A DNA stretch of 64,000 bases from JANQHO01 sp965218075 (GCA_965218075.1 CBDCJZ010000003.1:1488001-1552000), one strand, 5' to 3'; shown: positions 18,865 to 28,609, counted from the stretch's first letter. The notes: generated from the sequence alone by a model not told the origin. Numbers and translations are program-made.

Positions 18865-19626
18865 TCAATAGTAATAGGCTTGCTCATTGATGCTATGGTA
18901 AATAGGTAAGTACCACTTTATATTAATGCCATACATCAAATCTAGTCGAGTTTTGGTGTCGATAGAACCAGTACCATAGTTGTATTTTCTGAGATTTCGT
19001 GTAAAAGCCTGAATAAAATCAAATGAAACATCAAAATTAATTCTGCGTTTGGATGAAAGATAAGTATAGCCAATAGATTGCCTGCTGTAAGGACCTGCAG
19101 ACAATAAGTCGTATCCCTTTTTCAAATCCTCTTCATAGAGTTGGGGTATATCATTACCTGGATTGCTGTATTTTATCCAGTGCCATAGATAGCCGCCGCC
19201 TAAATAAAGAGAAAGGCCAGAATGTCGATTTACCCCTAAACTATTAAATATTCTACCTACTTTTCCACCGTAAAAAACACCTCTTTCCAAAGCGGAAAAA
19301 TCGGCATAATTGCCAATAGTATTGAGTATTAAACCGTTTTTTGTTAAAATAGGAGAAAGAACCTGAGCAGCATTTTTTACCTCCGAACCGAACATGAAAG
19401 AACCATCCATTCCAAAAATAAAGTTGGAAGCAATTTTATAGCTACTCCCAACTCCTACATTGTAATTGTGACCAAAGCGATTTTCTAGATCTCCTCCCGA
19501 AACCTGATAACCAAGCGAAACTTCAATTAAAAAAGCAGCTAGAGGTTTTTTATTTTTTTGCTGTGCTTTTGATTTGTTAAAAATCAAAAGCAACAATAGT
19601 ATCACATATATAATTAGTCTTGACAC
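18865..19626 (-). CDS. Outer-membrane beta-barrel protein cotranscribed with waaA
   Basis: A 253-residue protein with a signal peptide (MSRLIIYVILLLLLIF...KAQ) and alternating amphipathic strands such as FGMDGSFMFGSEV and GLSLYLGGGYLWHW, ending in YGINIKWYLPIYH. The pattern suggests a small outer-membrane barrel. Similar proteins of unknown function occur beside waaA in other Cytophagales as far as I recall; I found no feature specific to PorT or another named family. The start is a GTG at 19626, only a few bases from a TAAATTTG promoter element, implying a very short leader. A role in lipopolysaccharide or envelope assembly is only an inference from context. Confidence 0.65.
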   Translation of the reverse strand: MSRLIIYVILLLLLIFNKSKAQQKNKKPLAAFLIEVSLGYQVSGGDLENRFGHNYNVGVGSSYKIASNFIFGMDGSFMFGSEVKNAAQVLSPILTKNGLILNTIGNYADFSALERGVFYGGKVGRIFNSLGVNRHSGLSLYLGGGYLWHWIKYSNPGNDIPQLYEEDLKKGYDLLSAGPYSRQSIGYTYLSSKRRINFDVSFDFIQAFTRNLRKYNYGTGSIDTKTRLDLMYGINIKWYLPIYHSINEQAYYY

Positions 19627-19634
19627 GAATAAAG

Positions 19635-19675
19635 CAAATTTAAGCTTTCAATGGTATACCTACCCCCTATATTTG
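19635..19675. promoter_or_regulatory. Divergent promoter pair for the waaA and nucleotide-sugar operons
   Basis: Two exact matches to TAnnTTTG lie back to back in the 62-base gap. TAAATTTG on the minus strand (19635-19642) faces the beta-barrel/waaA unit, and TATATTTG on the plus strand (19668-19675) faces the DegT gene. A TTTC at 19646-19649 could serve as the weak -33 of the plus-strand promoter. Both would give leaders of about 10 bases. Confidence 0.45.
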
Positions 19676-19688
19676 CCCTTTAAATGTT

Positions 19689-20837
19689 ATGTTGATGAAG
19701 ACTATTCGAATGGTTGACTTGCTTAGCCAGTATGAAAAAATTGGGAATGAAATAGACTCAGCTATTATTGATGTGATTCGCTCCTCCGCATATATAAACG
19801 GTCCTGAAGTGAAGAAATTTCAGTCAGAGTTGGAAGAATATCTCAACGTAAAACAGGTAGTGCCCTGTGCCAGTGGAACAGATGCTTTGCAAATAGCCAT
19901 GATGGCTTTAGACTTGCAGCTAGGAGATGAGGTAATTGCTCCTTCTCTCACCTATATGGCTACGGTGGAAGCTATCGCTCTTCTAAAGCTAAAACCGGTT
20001 TTAGTTGATGTAGATAAGGATACTTTTTGTATTGATACAGAGCAAATAAGAAAAGCTATTACTTCTAAAACAAAAGCCATAATACCGGTTCATCTTTTCG
20101 GTCAATGTGTCAATATGGATGAAGTTATGGAAATGGCTAAGGAGCATTATCTCTATGTTATAGAAGATACGGCACAGGCTATTGGAGCTGAATACACATT
20201 CAAAAACGGAGAAATAGCCAAGGCTGGAACCATAGGACACCTTGGCACCACTTCTTTTTTCCCCAGTAAAAATCTGGGATGTTACGGAGATGGAGGTGCT
20301 ATTTTTACTAATGATGACCAGTTAGCTACCCGTTTAAGAATGACCGCAAATCACGGTCAATCGAAGAAATATTACCAGGATAATATTGGTATTAATTCCC
20401 GCTTAGATACTATACAGGCAGCTGTTTTGAGGAAGAAGCTTCCTCATTTGAATGAGTATAATGCTGCCCGAAATAGCGCTGCTGCTTATTATAATAAAGC
20501 TTTTTCCAATCATCCTAATATCAAACCCCCGTTTCAAGCAACCAATAGTAGTCATGTTTATCATCAGTATACTTTGCAGGTTCAAGGAGTAAGCCGAGAT
20601 GAATTAAAAGAATACCTCAATAGTAGAAATATTCCGTCTGTGATCTATTATCCTGTTCCGGTTCACAAACAAAGAGCATATCGACATCTACACTTTAACG
20701 ATAGTGATTTTCCGGTTACTAATGAGCTTACAGAAAAGATAATCTCACTTCCCATGCACTCAGAGCTCAATGAAGAGCAATTGGAGTATATAAGCCGGTC
20801 AGTGTTAGAGTTTGTAAGTCAAAATACTTCTAAATAG
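19689..20837 (+). CDS. DegT/DnrJ/EryC1/StrS-family sugar aminotransferase
   Basis: A 382-residue PLP-dependent aminotransferase of the type acting on nucleotide-linked keto-sugars. The cofactor-binding motif ASGTDAL is at residues 61-67, EDTAQAIGA near 159-167, and the Schiff-base lysine is Lys195 in FFPSKNLGCYGDGGA. The C-terminal HVYHQYTLQV segment is also typical. Two other ATG codons (19695 and 19710) lie close to the first, and the start could be at either; the family usually begins at MVDL-type sequence. It heads an operon with UDP-sugar enzymes, pointing to an amino sugar for O-antigen, capsule or protein glycosylation. The exact sugar cannot be deduced. Confidence 0.9.
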   Translation: MLMKTIRMVDLLSQYEKIGNEIDSAIIDVIRSSAYINGPEVKKFQSELEEYLNVKQVVPCASGTDALQIAMMALDLQLGDEVIAPSLTYMATVEAIALLKLKPVLVDVDKDTFCIDTEQIRKAITSKTKAIIPVHLFGQCVNMDEVMEMAKEHYLYVIEDTAQAIGAEYTFKNGEIAKAGTIGHLGTTSFFPSKNLGCYGDGGAIFTNDDQLATRLRMTANHGQSKKYYQDNIGINSRLDTIQAAVLRKKLPHLNEYNAARNSAAAYYNKAFSNHPNIKPPFQATNSSHVYHQYTLQVQGVSRDELKEYLNSRNIPSVIYYPVPVHKQRAYRHLHFNDSDFPVTNELTEKIISLPMHSELNEEQLEYISRSVLEFVSQNTSK

Positions 20838-20841
20838 TGAA

Positions 20842-22164
20842 ATGAAAATAGTAATTGTAGGTACGGGCTATGTAGGTTTAGTAACGGGGACGTGCTTAGC
20901 AGATGTCGGTATGAAAGTAACTTGCGTAGACATTGACAAAGAAAAAATTAAAAACCTCAAAAAAGGCATTCTTTCCATATATGAGCCCGGTTTGGAAAAG
21001 CTAGTACATCGCAATTACCAAAAAGGAAGATTACAGTTTAGTACTAGCTTATCTGAAAGCATAAAAGAAGCAAATGTTATTTTTATAGCCGTAGGTACTC
21101 CGCCGGGAAAAGATAACAATACCGATATGCAATACGTTATGGTTGTTGCCAGGGAAATTGGCGAGAATATGAGCCATTATAGCATCATAGTTACCAAATC
21201 TACTGTGCCAGTAGGGACATCTGCTAAGGTAAAAAAAGAAATTCAAGACGCATTAGATAGAAGGGAGAAGGACATTCCTTTTGATATAGCATCTAATCCC
21301 GAATTCCTTAAGGAAGGAACTGCTATAGACGATTTTATGAAACCTGATCGTGTAGTAATTGGAGTAGAAAGCGACAGAGTTCGTAAAATATTGGCCGAAC
21401 TTTATTATCCATTTATCCTTAATGGATACCCGATTATCTTTATGGATATTCCTTCGGCTGAAATGACCAAATATGCAGCTAATGCCATGCTGGCTACTAA
21501 AATCAGCTTTATGAATGAGGTAGCTAATCTGTGTGAGATTATCGGGGCTGATATAAATATGGTTCGCAAAGGAATTGGCTCAGATTCTCGTATTGGGAAC
21601 AAGTTTATATATCCAGGTATCGGGTACGGAGGCAGTTGTTTTCCTAAAGATGTAAAAGCATTAACTCAAACAGCTCATGAGAATAATTACAATATGCGTA
21701 TCCTACAATCAGTAGAAGAGGTGAATAATGACCAAAAGTCAGTGCTTTTCAATAAGGTGAAAAAGAAATTTGGCGACCTTAGTGATAAACATATCGCTAT
21801 TTGGGGGCTCTCCTTTAAACCTAATACTGATGACATGCGTGAAGCTCCCTCCTTAGTAATCATAGAACAATTGTTGGCAAGTGGCACTACGGTAACTGCT
21901 TATGACCCAGTGGCCATGGAAAAAGCAAGATATATACTCGGAGATAGAATCAGCTATGCTAAAAATGAGTACGAAGCCCTGCAAAATGCTGACGCACTAC
22001 TGTTATTAACAGAATGGAGTCAGTTCGGTGTGCCAGATTTTGAAAAGATTAAGGCCAAGTTGAACAACCCTTTGATTTTTGATGGAAGAAATACTTTTCA
22101 TCGTGCTGTAATGAAAAAAGAAGGAATTGAATATCATTGTATTGGAGTAAAGACAACCAAATAA
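20842..22164 (+). CDS. ugd: UDP-glucose 6-dehydrogenase
   Basis: Oxidises UDP-glucose to UDP-glucuronate with NAD in two steps. The 440-residue protein has the nucleotide-binding motif GTGYVGLVTG at residues 7-16, the central signature NPEFLKEGTA, and the catalytic cysteine Cys266 in GYGGSCFPKD. The C-terminal domain shows WGLSFKPNTDDMREAPS. It starts 4 bases after the aminotransferase gene and its TAA overlaps the next ATG by one base, so it is firmly in the operon. Its product is the substrate of the next enzyme. Confidence 0.96.
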   Translation: MKIVIVGTGYVGLVTGTCLADVGMKVTCVDIDKEKIKNLKKGILSIYEPGLEKLVHRNYQKGRLQFSTSLSESIKEANVIFIAVGTPPGKDNNTDMQYVMVVAREIGENMSHYSIIVTKSTVPVGTSAKVKKEIQDALDRREKDIPFDIASNPEFLKEGTAIDDFMKPDRVVIGVESDRVRKILAELYYPFILNGYPIIFMDIPSAEMTKYAANAMLATKISFMNEVANLCEIIGADINMVRKGIGSDSRIGNKFIYPGIGYGGSCFPKDVKALTQTAHENNYNMRILQSVEEVNNDQKSVLFNKVKKKFGDLSDKHIAIWGLSFKPNTDDMREAPSLVIIEQLLASGTTVTAYDPVAMEKARYILGDRISYAKNEYEALQNADALLLLTEWSQFGVPDFEKIKAKLNNPLIFDGRNTFHRAVMKKEGIEYHCIGVKTTK

Positions 22165-23156
22165 TGAGAGTACTAATAACAGGGGCAGCAGGGTTTTTAG
22201 GCTCACATTTATGTGATCGGTTTATAAAAGAGGGCTATTATGTTGTAGGAATGGACAACCTCATTACCGGGAACCTCAAAAACATTGAACACCTGTTTAA
22301 ACTTGAGAGGTTTGAGTTTTATCATCATGATGTTTCCAAGTTTGTTCATGTGTCCGGCCATTTGGATTATATCTTGCATTTCGCTTCCCCGGCCAGCCCA
22401 ATAGATTATCTCAAAATACCCATTCAAACTCTTAAAGTAGCCTCCTTGGGAACTCATAATTGTTTGGGGCTAGCTGCGGCTAAAGGATCCCGTATACTAA
22501 TTGCTTCGACTTCAGAAGTATATGGAGATCCTGAAGTCCATCCACAAACGGAAGAGTACTGGGGTAATGTAAATCCTGTTGGCCCGCGTGGAGTATATGA
22601 TGAAGCTAAGCGATTCCAGGAAACGATGACTATGGCTTATCACACCTGTCATGGCTTAGATGTCAGGATTGTAAGGATATTCAATACATACGGGCCAAGA
22701 ATGAGACTAAACGACGGCCGAGTATTACCTACTTTTATTGGGCAAGCTTTAAAAGGTGAATATCTTACCGTTTTTGGAGATGGTTCTCAAACCCGTTCTT
22801 TTTGTTATGTAGATGATTTGATAGAAGGAATTTATCGTCTTCTTCTAAGTGATTATTCATATCCCATCAATATTGGTAATTCGGATGAGATTAGCATTCG
22901 CAACTTTGCTGAAGAAGTTATCAGGTTGACGGGAACCAGCCATAAAGTGGTGAACAAGCCTTTACCAAAAGGTGATCCTACCCGACGCAGACCCGATATT
23001 TCCAAAGCAAAAGAAATATTGAGTTGGGAACCAAAAATCAGCCGTGCTGAAGGATTGAGAATAACCTACGAATATTTCAAAGCTCTGCCGGAAAAAGAGT
23101 TTCACAAGAAGGGCCACAAAGATTTTGAAGAATATATCCGTAACCCAAAATCATAA
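22164..23156 (+). CDS. UDP-glucuronate decarboxylase (UDP-xylose synthase)
   Basis: A short-chain dehydrogenase of 330 residues that converts UDP-glucuronate to UDP-xylose. The NAD motif is GAAGFLGSH near the N-terminus. The catalytic YxxxK is YDEAK, preceded by STSEVYGDPEVHPQTE and followed by RIFNTYGPRM, a pattern specific to UXS enzymes. The start is the ATG at 22164 (MRVLITG); the open frame extends nine codons upstream inside ugd but the family begins here. Directly following ugd, it forms a complete UDP-glucose to UDP-xylose route. Confidence 0.93.
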   Translation: MRVLITGAAGFLGSHLCDRFIKEGYYVVGMDNLITGNLKNIEHLFKLERFEFYHHDVSKFVHVSGHLDYILHFASPASPIDYLKIPIQTLKVASLGTHNCLGLAAAKGSRILIASTSEVYGDPEVHPQTEEYWGNVNPVGPRGVYDEAKRFQETMTMAYHTCHGLDVRIVRIFNTYGPRMRLNDGRVLPTFIGQALKGEYLTVFGDGSQTRSFCYVDDLIEGIYRLLLSDYSYPINIGNSDEISIRNFAEEVIRLTGTSHKVVNKPLPKGDPTRRRPDISKAKEILSWEPKISRAEGLRITYEYFKALPEKEFHKKGHKDFEEYIRNPKS

Positions 23157-23163
23157 GAACCCC

Positions 23164-24210
23164 ATGAAAAAAATACTGATAACAGGAGGATTAGGATACG
23201 TAGGATCTCATACTGTAGTAGAATTGATTGAAGCCGGATATAAACCGGTAGTACTTGATAATCTTTCCAGATCTGATTATGAAGTAAAAGAACGTATCGA
23301 GAAAATAGTAGGCCGTAAGATTATATTTGAACAGGTAGAAATGTGCGAAAAGGCAGAACTGAAAACTTGCTTTAAAAGGCATCCCGATCTTTTGGGAGTA
23401 ATTCACCTTGCAGCTTTTTTGCTAGTAGATGAATCGGTAAACAAACCCTTAAAATATTACTGGAATAATCTTCTTTCCATTATTTATCTTTTAGAATGTA
23501 TGCAGGAATTTAAAATTAATCTTGTGGTTTTTTCCTCTTCCTGTGCAGTGTATGGAAATCCCCAAAAACTTCCGGTAAACGAGCTCACACCTACACAGGC
23601 CGTTTCCCCCTATGGCAATACTAAGCAAATAGGTGAAGATATTCTGCGGGAAACTTCTGAAGTGAATGATATTAAAGTAATATCGTTCCGTTATTTCAAC
23701 CCCATTGGAGCGCATGAGAGTGCCCTAATCGGTGAATTTCGGAATGGACTGTCTTCTCACTTGGTCCCCTACATTGCAGAAACTGCCCGTGGTTTACACA
23801 AGGAGTTGAAAGTATTTGGCAACAATTGGAATACTCCAGATGGCACCTGTATACGCGACTATATTCACGTAGTAGATGTGGCCAAAGCCCATGTTAGCGC
23901 TATAGAGCGTTTATTAAACAATAATATTAAAGAAAAATTTGAGGTCTTTAATCTGGGAACGGGTATTGGTTATTCCGTTTTAGATGTGATTAAAGCTTTT
24001 CAAAAAGCAACCGGTATAGCGATAAACTATTCCTTTGCCGATTGTAGGCCAGGAGATGTAGAAGTAGTTTATGCAGACCCCACTAAGACCAATAAAGTAT
24101 TAGACTGGAAAGCCGAAAAGACCCTCTCGGATGCCATGCGAGATGCCTGGCGCTGGGAACAGGCTTTAATGAAAACAGGTTTAAATTTCTGCTATGATAA
24201 ACAATCATAA
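23164..24210 (+). CDS. galE: UDP-glucose 4-epimerase
   Basis: Interconverts UDP-glucose and UDP-galactose using tightly bound NAD. The 348-residue protein starts MKKILITGGLGYVGSH with the NAD-binding glycine motif. It has the catalytic Tyr150 and Lys154 (YGNTK), RYFNPIGAHESALIGE and the RDYIHVVDVAKAH signature of GalE. The ATG at 23164 is chosen over an open-frame start inside the previous gene because homology begins there. It lies 7 bases after the UXS gene and ends the nucleotide-sugar operon. Confidence 0.95.
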   Translation: MKKILITGGLGYVGSHTVVELIEAGYKPVVLDNLSRSDYEVKERIEKIVGRKIIFEQVEMCEKAELKTCFKRHPDLLGVIHLAAFLLVDESVNKPLKYYWNNLLSIIYLLECMQEFKINLVVFSSSCAVYGNPQKLPVNELTPTQAVSPYGNTKQIGEDILRETSEVNDIKVISFRYFNPIGAHESALIGEFRNGLSSHLVPYIAETARGLHKELKVFGNNWNTPDGTCIRDYIHVVDVAKAHVSAIERLLNNNIKEKFEVFNLGTGIGYSVLDVIKAFQKATGIAINYSFADCRPGDVEVVYADPTKTNKVLDWKAEKTLSDAMRDAWRWEQALMKTGLNFCYDKQS

Positions 24211-24251
24211 ATAGAAAGCCCCATCTTGCAAGGAAAAACTTACCTAGAAAA

Positions 24252-24302
24252 TCTGAAAAGGCCTCACACCAATATAAGCAACAGATACTCTGAAAAGGCC
24301 TC
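24252..24302 (+). repeat. 14-base direct repeat in the galE-subtilase gap
   Basis: TCTGAAAAGGCCTC occurs at 24252-24265 and again at 24289-24302, with a 37-base period. It could be the remains of an inserted element or a regulatory repeat. Confidence 0.5.
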
Positions 24303-24403
24303 TAAATAATGAAGCCAGACAAAAAGTGTCAGCCATTAATCATCGCGAAAAATGCTAAATTCTATCGTTGGCTAATTCAAAATTACTTTTTTATAAGTTA
24401 GAC

Positions 24404-24434
24404 TTGCCATTTGCAATTATATTTTATATCTTAC
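24404..24434 (+). promoter_or_regulatory. Possible promoter of the subtilase gene
   Basis: A TTG (24404-24406) is followed after 20 bases by TATCTTAC (24427-24434), a 6-of-8 fit to TAnnTTTG counting the free positions. It lies about 35 bases before the start codon. Confidence 0.3.
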
Positions 24435-24468
24435 GACGCCGTCTATATTTAATAATAATTTTAATTGC

Positions 24469-27400
24469 ATGAACATGAAAAAGCTTTTATTCGCCTTTGC
24501 CGCAGGGCATTTATTCACACTGCCTACCGTGATGTTGGCACAAGATGATTTCTATTACGTCTGTAACAACGAGAAAGTTTTTTTGACGGAAGTCAGTGGA
24601 AAATATGTGATAGAATTCCCAGATGGACTGAATTCTGAAGTACAAGCCGAAATATTGCCCGGAGAAGATGGCTATCCTAAAAAGATAAATGATAAGATTT
24701 ATGTGGTAACCGATACGAATGATCTAAATAGTTACTCTTCAGATTACTACATAACCCCTATGTATACCACAAGTGAAGGAGCAGAGCTGTATGTGACCAG
24801 AAGCATATTATTGAAGTTTAAAAGTGATGTTAGTGATTCTGCCAAAGATAATATAGAGAGCACTTACAGCTTAGTGAATGTTAAAACCACTTCTATTTAT
24901 GAGATGTACACTTGCAGCGATGCTTTGCAAACATCACGAGTAGTTTACGAAAGTGGTTTGGTAGAGTTTTGTCATCCTGATTTTATCTCTCAGGTAGAGC
25001 CGCATCATATCCCAAATGACGAATACTTTGGGAAACAATTTTATCTCCATAATACAGGGCAAATCATCAATGATGGACGCTCAGGAACATTAGATGCAGA
25101 TATCGATGCTCCCGAAGCATGGGATATTACAAAAGGAAGTAGCGATATTGTGATAGCAGTGATAGACGAAGGCGTTACCTCAAACCATCCCGATTTGCCC
25201 AATACGAGGCAAGTTCGATTAAATGGGAGCAACTTTGGGGGTGGTGACCCCGATGACCCTTCTCCTGTAGACTCACTAGAGAAAACGACTAATCATGGCA
25301 ATGCCTGTGCCGGGATAATTGCAGCAACACAAGATGATAGCATTGGCATTTCTGGAGTAGCTCCTTTATGTAAAATTATGCCAGTTCGCATAGATTATGG
25401 AATTTCAACTTTGAGCGATTTTGCTGACGCTATTGAATTTGCATACAAAAATGGAGCGAATGTCATATCAAATAGTTGGGGTGGAGGTACAGAATCTCTT
25501 TGTGTGATAGTTAGAGCTATAGAAAATGCAATTGATAGTGGTTCAATCGTGATATTTTCTGCAGGAAATAAAGCTCATCATATGAATGGGTACCCAGGGT
25601 ATGTTGTATTTCCTGGCAATGCTAATATTGAGGACTTGATTACCGTTGGTGCCTCCGACCGAAATAACCAACAAGCCAATTATAGCCCTACAGGTACCGA
25701 GTTTGAAATCGCCGCTCCATCACACAGGGCTTCTTGTTGGCCCCAAGATTCCACAGAAACATCTGAAGTTTGGACTATTGATATTCCGGGCATTTATGGA
25801 AATAACCCATGGAAGGACTATCTAGACGATCCCAGATATAACCCCTGTGATGACATTCCACCTCATGGAGAGCGATTACCATCCACAGGCTCAAACCCCT
25901 TAGCTTATACTGGAAGAATGGGAGGGACTTCTGCGGCTGCTCCTCAAGTAGCTGGTGTAGCTGCCTTAATGCTTTCGGTTAACTCATGTTTAGTACCTCA
26001 TCAAATTAAGGACCTATTACAAAAAACTGCCGATAAGGTTGGAGGTTATAATTACTATTGGAACCCCGATGCATTCGGGCATTCCAAAGAACTGGGTTAT
26101 GGAAAATTAAATGCACACAAAGCTGTAGTAGCTGCCCAAAGTTTTCATTCTACTACTCTCGACCTGTATATGCGAGACCGTCATGATGATTTAGGCTATG
26201 ATGCCGGCTACGCTTGGACCTGGGGCTTTGATAAAAGCCCTGACATTTGGGTGAGAAATCAAAATGATGGGCTGACCAATCATCAAAGTCAAGCTGCTGA
26301 ATATTCTAGTAGCTCTCCTGTATATGTGTATGTGAGAGTGGGAAATAAAAGTTGTGTGGCTTCTACAGGTACAGAAAAATTGAGTCTGTATTGGACAAAG
26401 GCATCGAGCAATTCATCCTGGCCTCAAAATTGGGATGGCACTGACACCACTATCGGCAACAAAATAAGCACCTCAAACATCCCTGCTCTACAACCTGGAC
26501 AACATACCATCCTCGAGCTTACCTGGAACACCCCAGATCCCTATATCCATAAGAAGTGGGAATTTTGCCTTTTGGCGAGGATAGAAGGGGTGGCTGCTGA
26601 CCCCATCAGGGTTCATCCCAATGAGTTAGCACAAGATATTTACCAAAACAACAATGTTTCTATGCGGAACGTAGCGATAATAGATTGGGTACTCAGTATT
26701 GATGATCCCGATCTCCCTTATTATCCTCCTGGCTCCTTTGTATATGTTGGGAGTTCGAGGGACGAGGAAGTAAATGCAGACGGGGAAGGAACCGAGGAAG
26801 GAACCTATGACCTTATTTTGAGAGTCCCTGAGAGTGTTGATGGAAGTCCCCTAACGGAAGAAGCTGAAGTAAGCCTTAGGTTTGATAAGCAGGGATGGGA
26901 AATTTTCGAGTCTCAACTTCACGATCGAGAAGATGTGAGAATTAGAGGAGAAGGTGAAATTATTATATCGGGTGCTAATATGGTGAGCTTTAACAATCTG
27001 AATTTTCCTGCTAATACGAGAATTCCCATTTATATTGGTTTCAGTTTTTTGATAGATCGGGTTTCGGAAAAGAGTGAATTTGAGTATCATCTTATCCAAA
27101 AGCACAGTACTGCACGAATTGAAGTGGAGGAGCATTGGACGGGAGGAGTTCACTTTAGAGTGAAGAAATATCCGAGAGAACCATTCGCTGCCATTGCAAC
27201 AGTATCGGATTGGGAAATAAACCGAGGCGAATCGGTAACGATTGTAGCAGAGCAGCTAGCAGAAGCAGCCATCTACAATTGGTATGACTCAGAAGACAAC
27301 CTGATATCCACGGGCGAGAGTATAACCGTTTCTCCCGAGCTTACTCATACATACAAATTAGAAGTAATTGCCCTCGCTGATGGATTTAAAGATTATAGCG

Positions 27401-27681
27401 AGGACTTAGAAATAACGGTAAATTCCAACAGACGATTAACCGCTTTATATCCCAACCCAGTGGAGAGTCTGGTAGTTATAAACTATCTAGTGGAAGATGT
27501 GAGCTCGGCCTATTTGATACTATCAGGGGTTAGCAGCGTGGACATTGGGGAGATTTATCCTTTAGAGGTAGATAATACTGTATTTACCATAAATACTGCT
27601 GATTATGAAACAGGTGTTTATACGGTAGCTTTGGTTTGTGATGATGAGATTGTGGATGTTATGGAATTGGTAATCGAATAA
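24469..27681 (+). CDS. Secreted subtilisin-like serine protease (S8) with T9SS sorting domain
   Basis: A 1070-residue protein with a signal peptide ending VMLAQ, then a propeptide-like region (to about 190) and an S8 catalytic domain (about 190-560). The catalytic triad is visible: Asp233 in AVIDEGV, His276 in NHGNACAG and Ser488 in GGTSAAAP. Several beta-sandwich segments follow, including a PKD/Ig-like stretch around 900-980 (ATVSDWEINRGESVTI). A type A T9SS C-terminal domain starts at LYPNPVESLVV and ends in ELVIE. It should therefore cross the outer membrane by the type IX system and act outside the cell. The last about 78 bases of this gene recur in front of every downstream array copy. 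Confidence 0.93.
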   Translation: MNMKKLLFAFAAGHLFTLPTVMLAQDDFYYVCNNEKVFLTEVSGKYVIEFPDGLNSEVQAEILPGEDGYPKKINDKIYVVTDTNDLNSYSSDYYITPMYTTSEGAELYVTRSILLKFKSDVSDSAKDNIESTYSLVNVKTTSIYEMYTCSDALQTSRVVYESGLVEFCHPDFISQVEPHHIPNDEYFGKQFYLHNTGQIINDGRSGTLDADIDAPEAWDITKGSSDIVIAVIDEGVTSNHPDLPNTRQVRLNGSNFGGGDPDDPSPVDSLEKTTNHGNACAGIIAATQDDSIGISGVAPLCKIMPVRIDYGISTLSDFADAIEFAYKNGANVISNSWGGGTESLCVIVRAIENAIDSGSIVIFSAGNKAHHMNGYPGYVVFPGNANIEDLITVGASDRNNQQANYSPTGTEFEIAAPSHRASCWPQDSTETSEVWTIDIPGIYGNNPWKDYLDDPRYNPCDDIPPHGERLPSTGSNPLAYTGRMGGTSAAAPQVAGVAALMLSVNSCLVPHQIKDLLQKTADKVGGYNYYWNPDAFGHSKELGYGKLNAHKAVVAAQSFHSTTLDLYMRDRHDDLGYDAGYAWTWGFDKSPDIWVRNQNDGLTNHQSQAAEYSSSSPVYVYVRVGNKSCVASTGTEKLSLYWTKASSNSSWPQNWDGTDTTIGNKISTSNIPALQPGQHTILELTWNTPDPYIHKKWEFCLLARIEGVAADPIRVHPNELAQDIYQNNNVSMRNVAIIDWVLSIDDPDLPYYPPGSFVYVGSSRDEEVNADGEGTEEGTYDLILRVPESVDGSPLTEEAEVSLRFDKQGWEIFESQLHDREDVRIRGEGEIIISGANMVSFNNLNFPANTRIPIYIGFSFLIDRVSEKSEFEYHLIQKHSTARIEVEEHWTGGVHFRVKKYPREPFAAIATVSDWEINRGESVTIVAEQLAEAAIYNWYDSEDNLISTGESITVSPELTHTYKLEVIALADGFKDYSEDLEITVNSNRRLTALYPNPVESLVVINYLVEDVSSAYLILSGVSSVDIGEIYPLEVDNTVFTINTADYETGVYTVALVCDDEIVDVMELVIE

Positions 27682-27743
27682 TGTTTTATGGCAAGGGAAT
27701 GGAATCCCTCCACTTTTGGTTTAACTAAAAATAACTAATAATA

Positions 27744-28430
27744 ATGAAAAGGTTAATACTTATTGCCTCCTTGTGTTTTTCAATATCTAATGCTTCTGCA
27801 GAGATAGTATCTACTGACCAAATTATAGAGGTAATTAATAATCAGAAGATAAGAATAATAAAAAGTGTGACCTTTAAATCTGAACCAGAGCCAGGATGCT
27901 CGGCCTTTAAATTATTTACTTATGAAGTGTTAGATGGCGGCATCGTAGATATTCGGTTTTATTATGACGCTAACGGCTTCGGGTTTGGTCTTTCCCGTCC
28001 TTGTTCTAGGACAGATACTGTTTGGATTGATTTGCCCTTAAGAGGGATAGGTGGAAACCCATTTCCAGCGGGCATTTACACGATTATTGTACGTGCAGTT
28101 GAAGTATGGCATCATAGGATAAAAATTTATCAAATAATAAGTCATGTTGTTGATACCATCGATGATGTAGCTCTTTCTGTAAATAACTATACTGCCAAAA
28201 CAAATGTCATAGAGGTTTTTCCAAATCCTTCAAGGGATATTTTCAATATGGAATATCCAAGAGGATTAGATATTTTCAATATTTCTTTGATAGACCTGCA
28301 AGGAAGGAAAATAAAGCTATTTAAAGGGTCTCAAAAACAATTGAACATCTCCGGAACTCTACCCGGCCAATATTTCCTAAATCTGGAAACCAGTAAAGGA
28401 ATTATCACTGAGAAAGTGTTGATTGAGTAA
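27744..28430 (+). CDS. Array copy 1: small secreted protein with T9SS sorting domain
   Basis: A 228-residue protein with a clear signal peptide (cleavage after about SNASA, residue 19), a middle domain (about 20-145) rich in beta strands, and a type A T9SS C-terminal domain (FPNPSRDIFNM to EKVLIE). It should be exported and displayed or released outside the cell. Two conserved cysteines, PGC near residue 51 and RPC near residue 87, lie in the variable windows, at about residues 45-54 and 74-85. Copy 1 differs most from the others in the second window (one extra codon) and has GGNPF where others have GGPF. I recognise no catalytic motif and no named domain. Confidence 0.85.
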   Translation: MKRLILIASLCFSISNASAEIVSTDQIIEVINNQKIRIIKSVTFKSEPEPGCSAFKLFTYEVLDGGIVDIRFYYDANGFGFGLSRPCSRTDTVWIDLPLRGIGGNPFPAGIYTIIVRAVEVWHHRIKIYQIISHVVDTIDDVALSVNNYTAKTNVIEVFPNPSRDIFNMEYPRGLDIFNISLIDLQGRKIKLFKGSQKQLNISGTLPGQYFLNLETSKGIITEKVLIE

Positions 28431-28609
28431 AAGTGGATGGGGGGTAACAATGTATAATAAAAACATATATGAAACAGGTGTTTTTATACGGTAGCTTTGG
28501 TTTGTGATGATGAGATTGTGGATGTTATGGAATTGGTAATCGAATAATGTTTTATGGCAAAGGAATGGAATCCCTCCACTTTTGGTTTAACTAAAAATAA
28601 CTAATAATA

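Noticed and set aside
27694..27709. AGGGA/TCCCT hairpin after the subtilase as terminator
   Set aside because: Short stem and no T tract; it weakens in several array units (AAGGA), so it is probably not a terminator.
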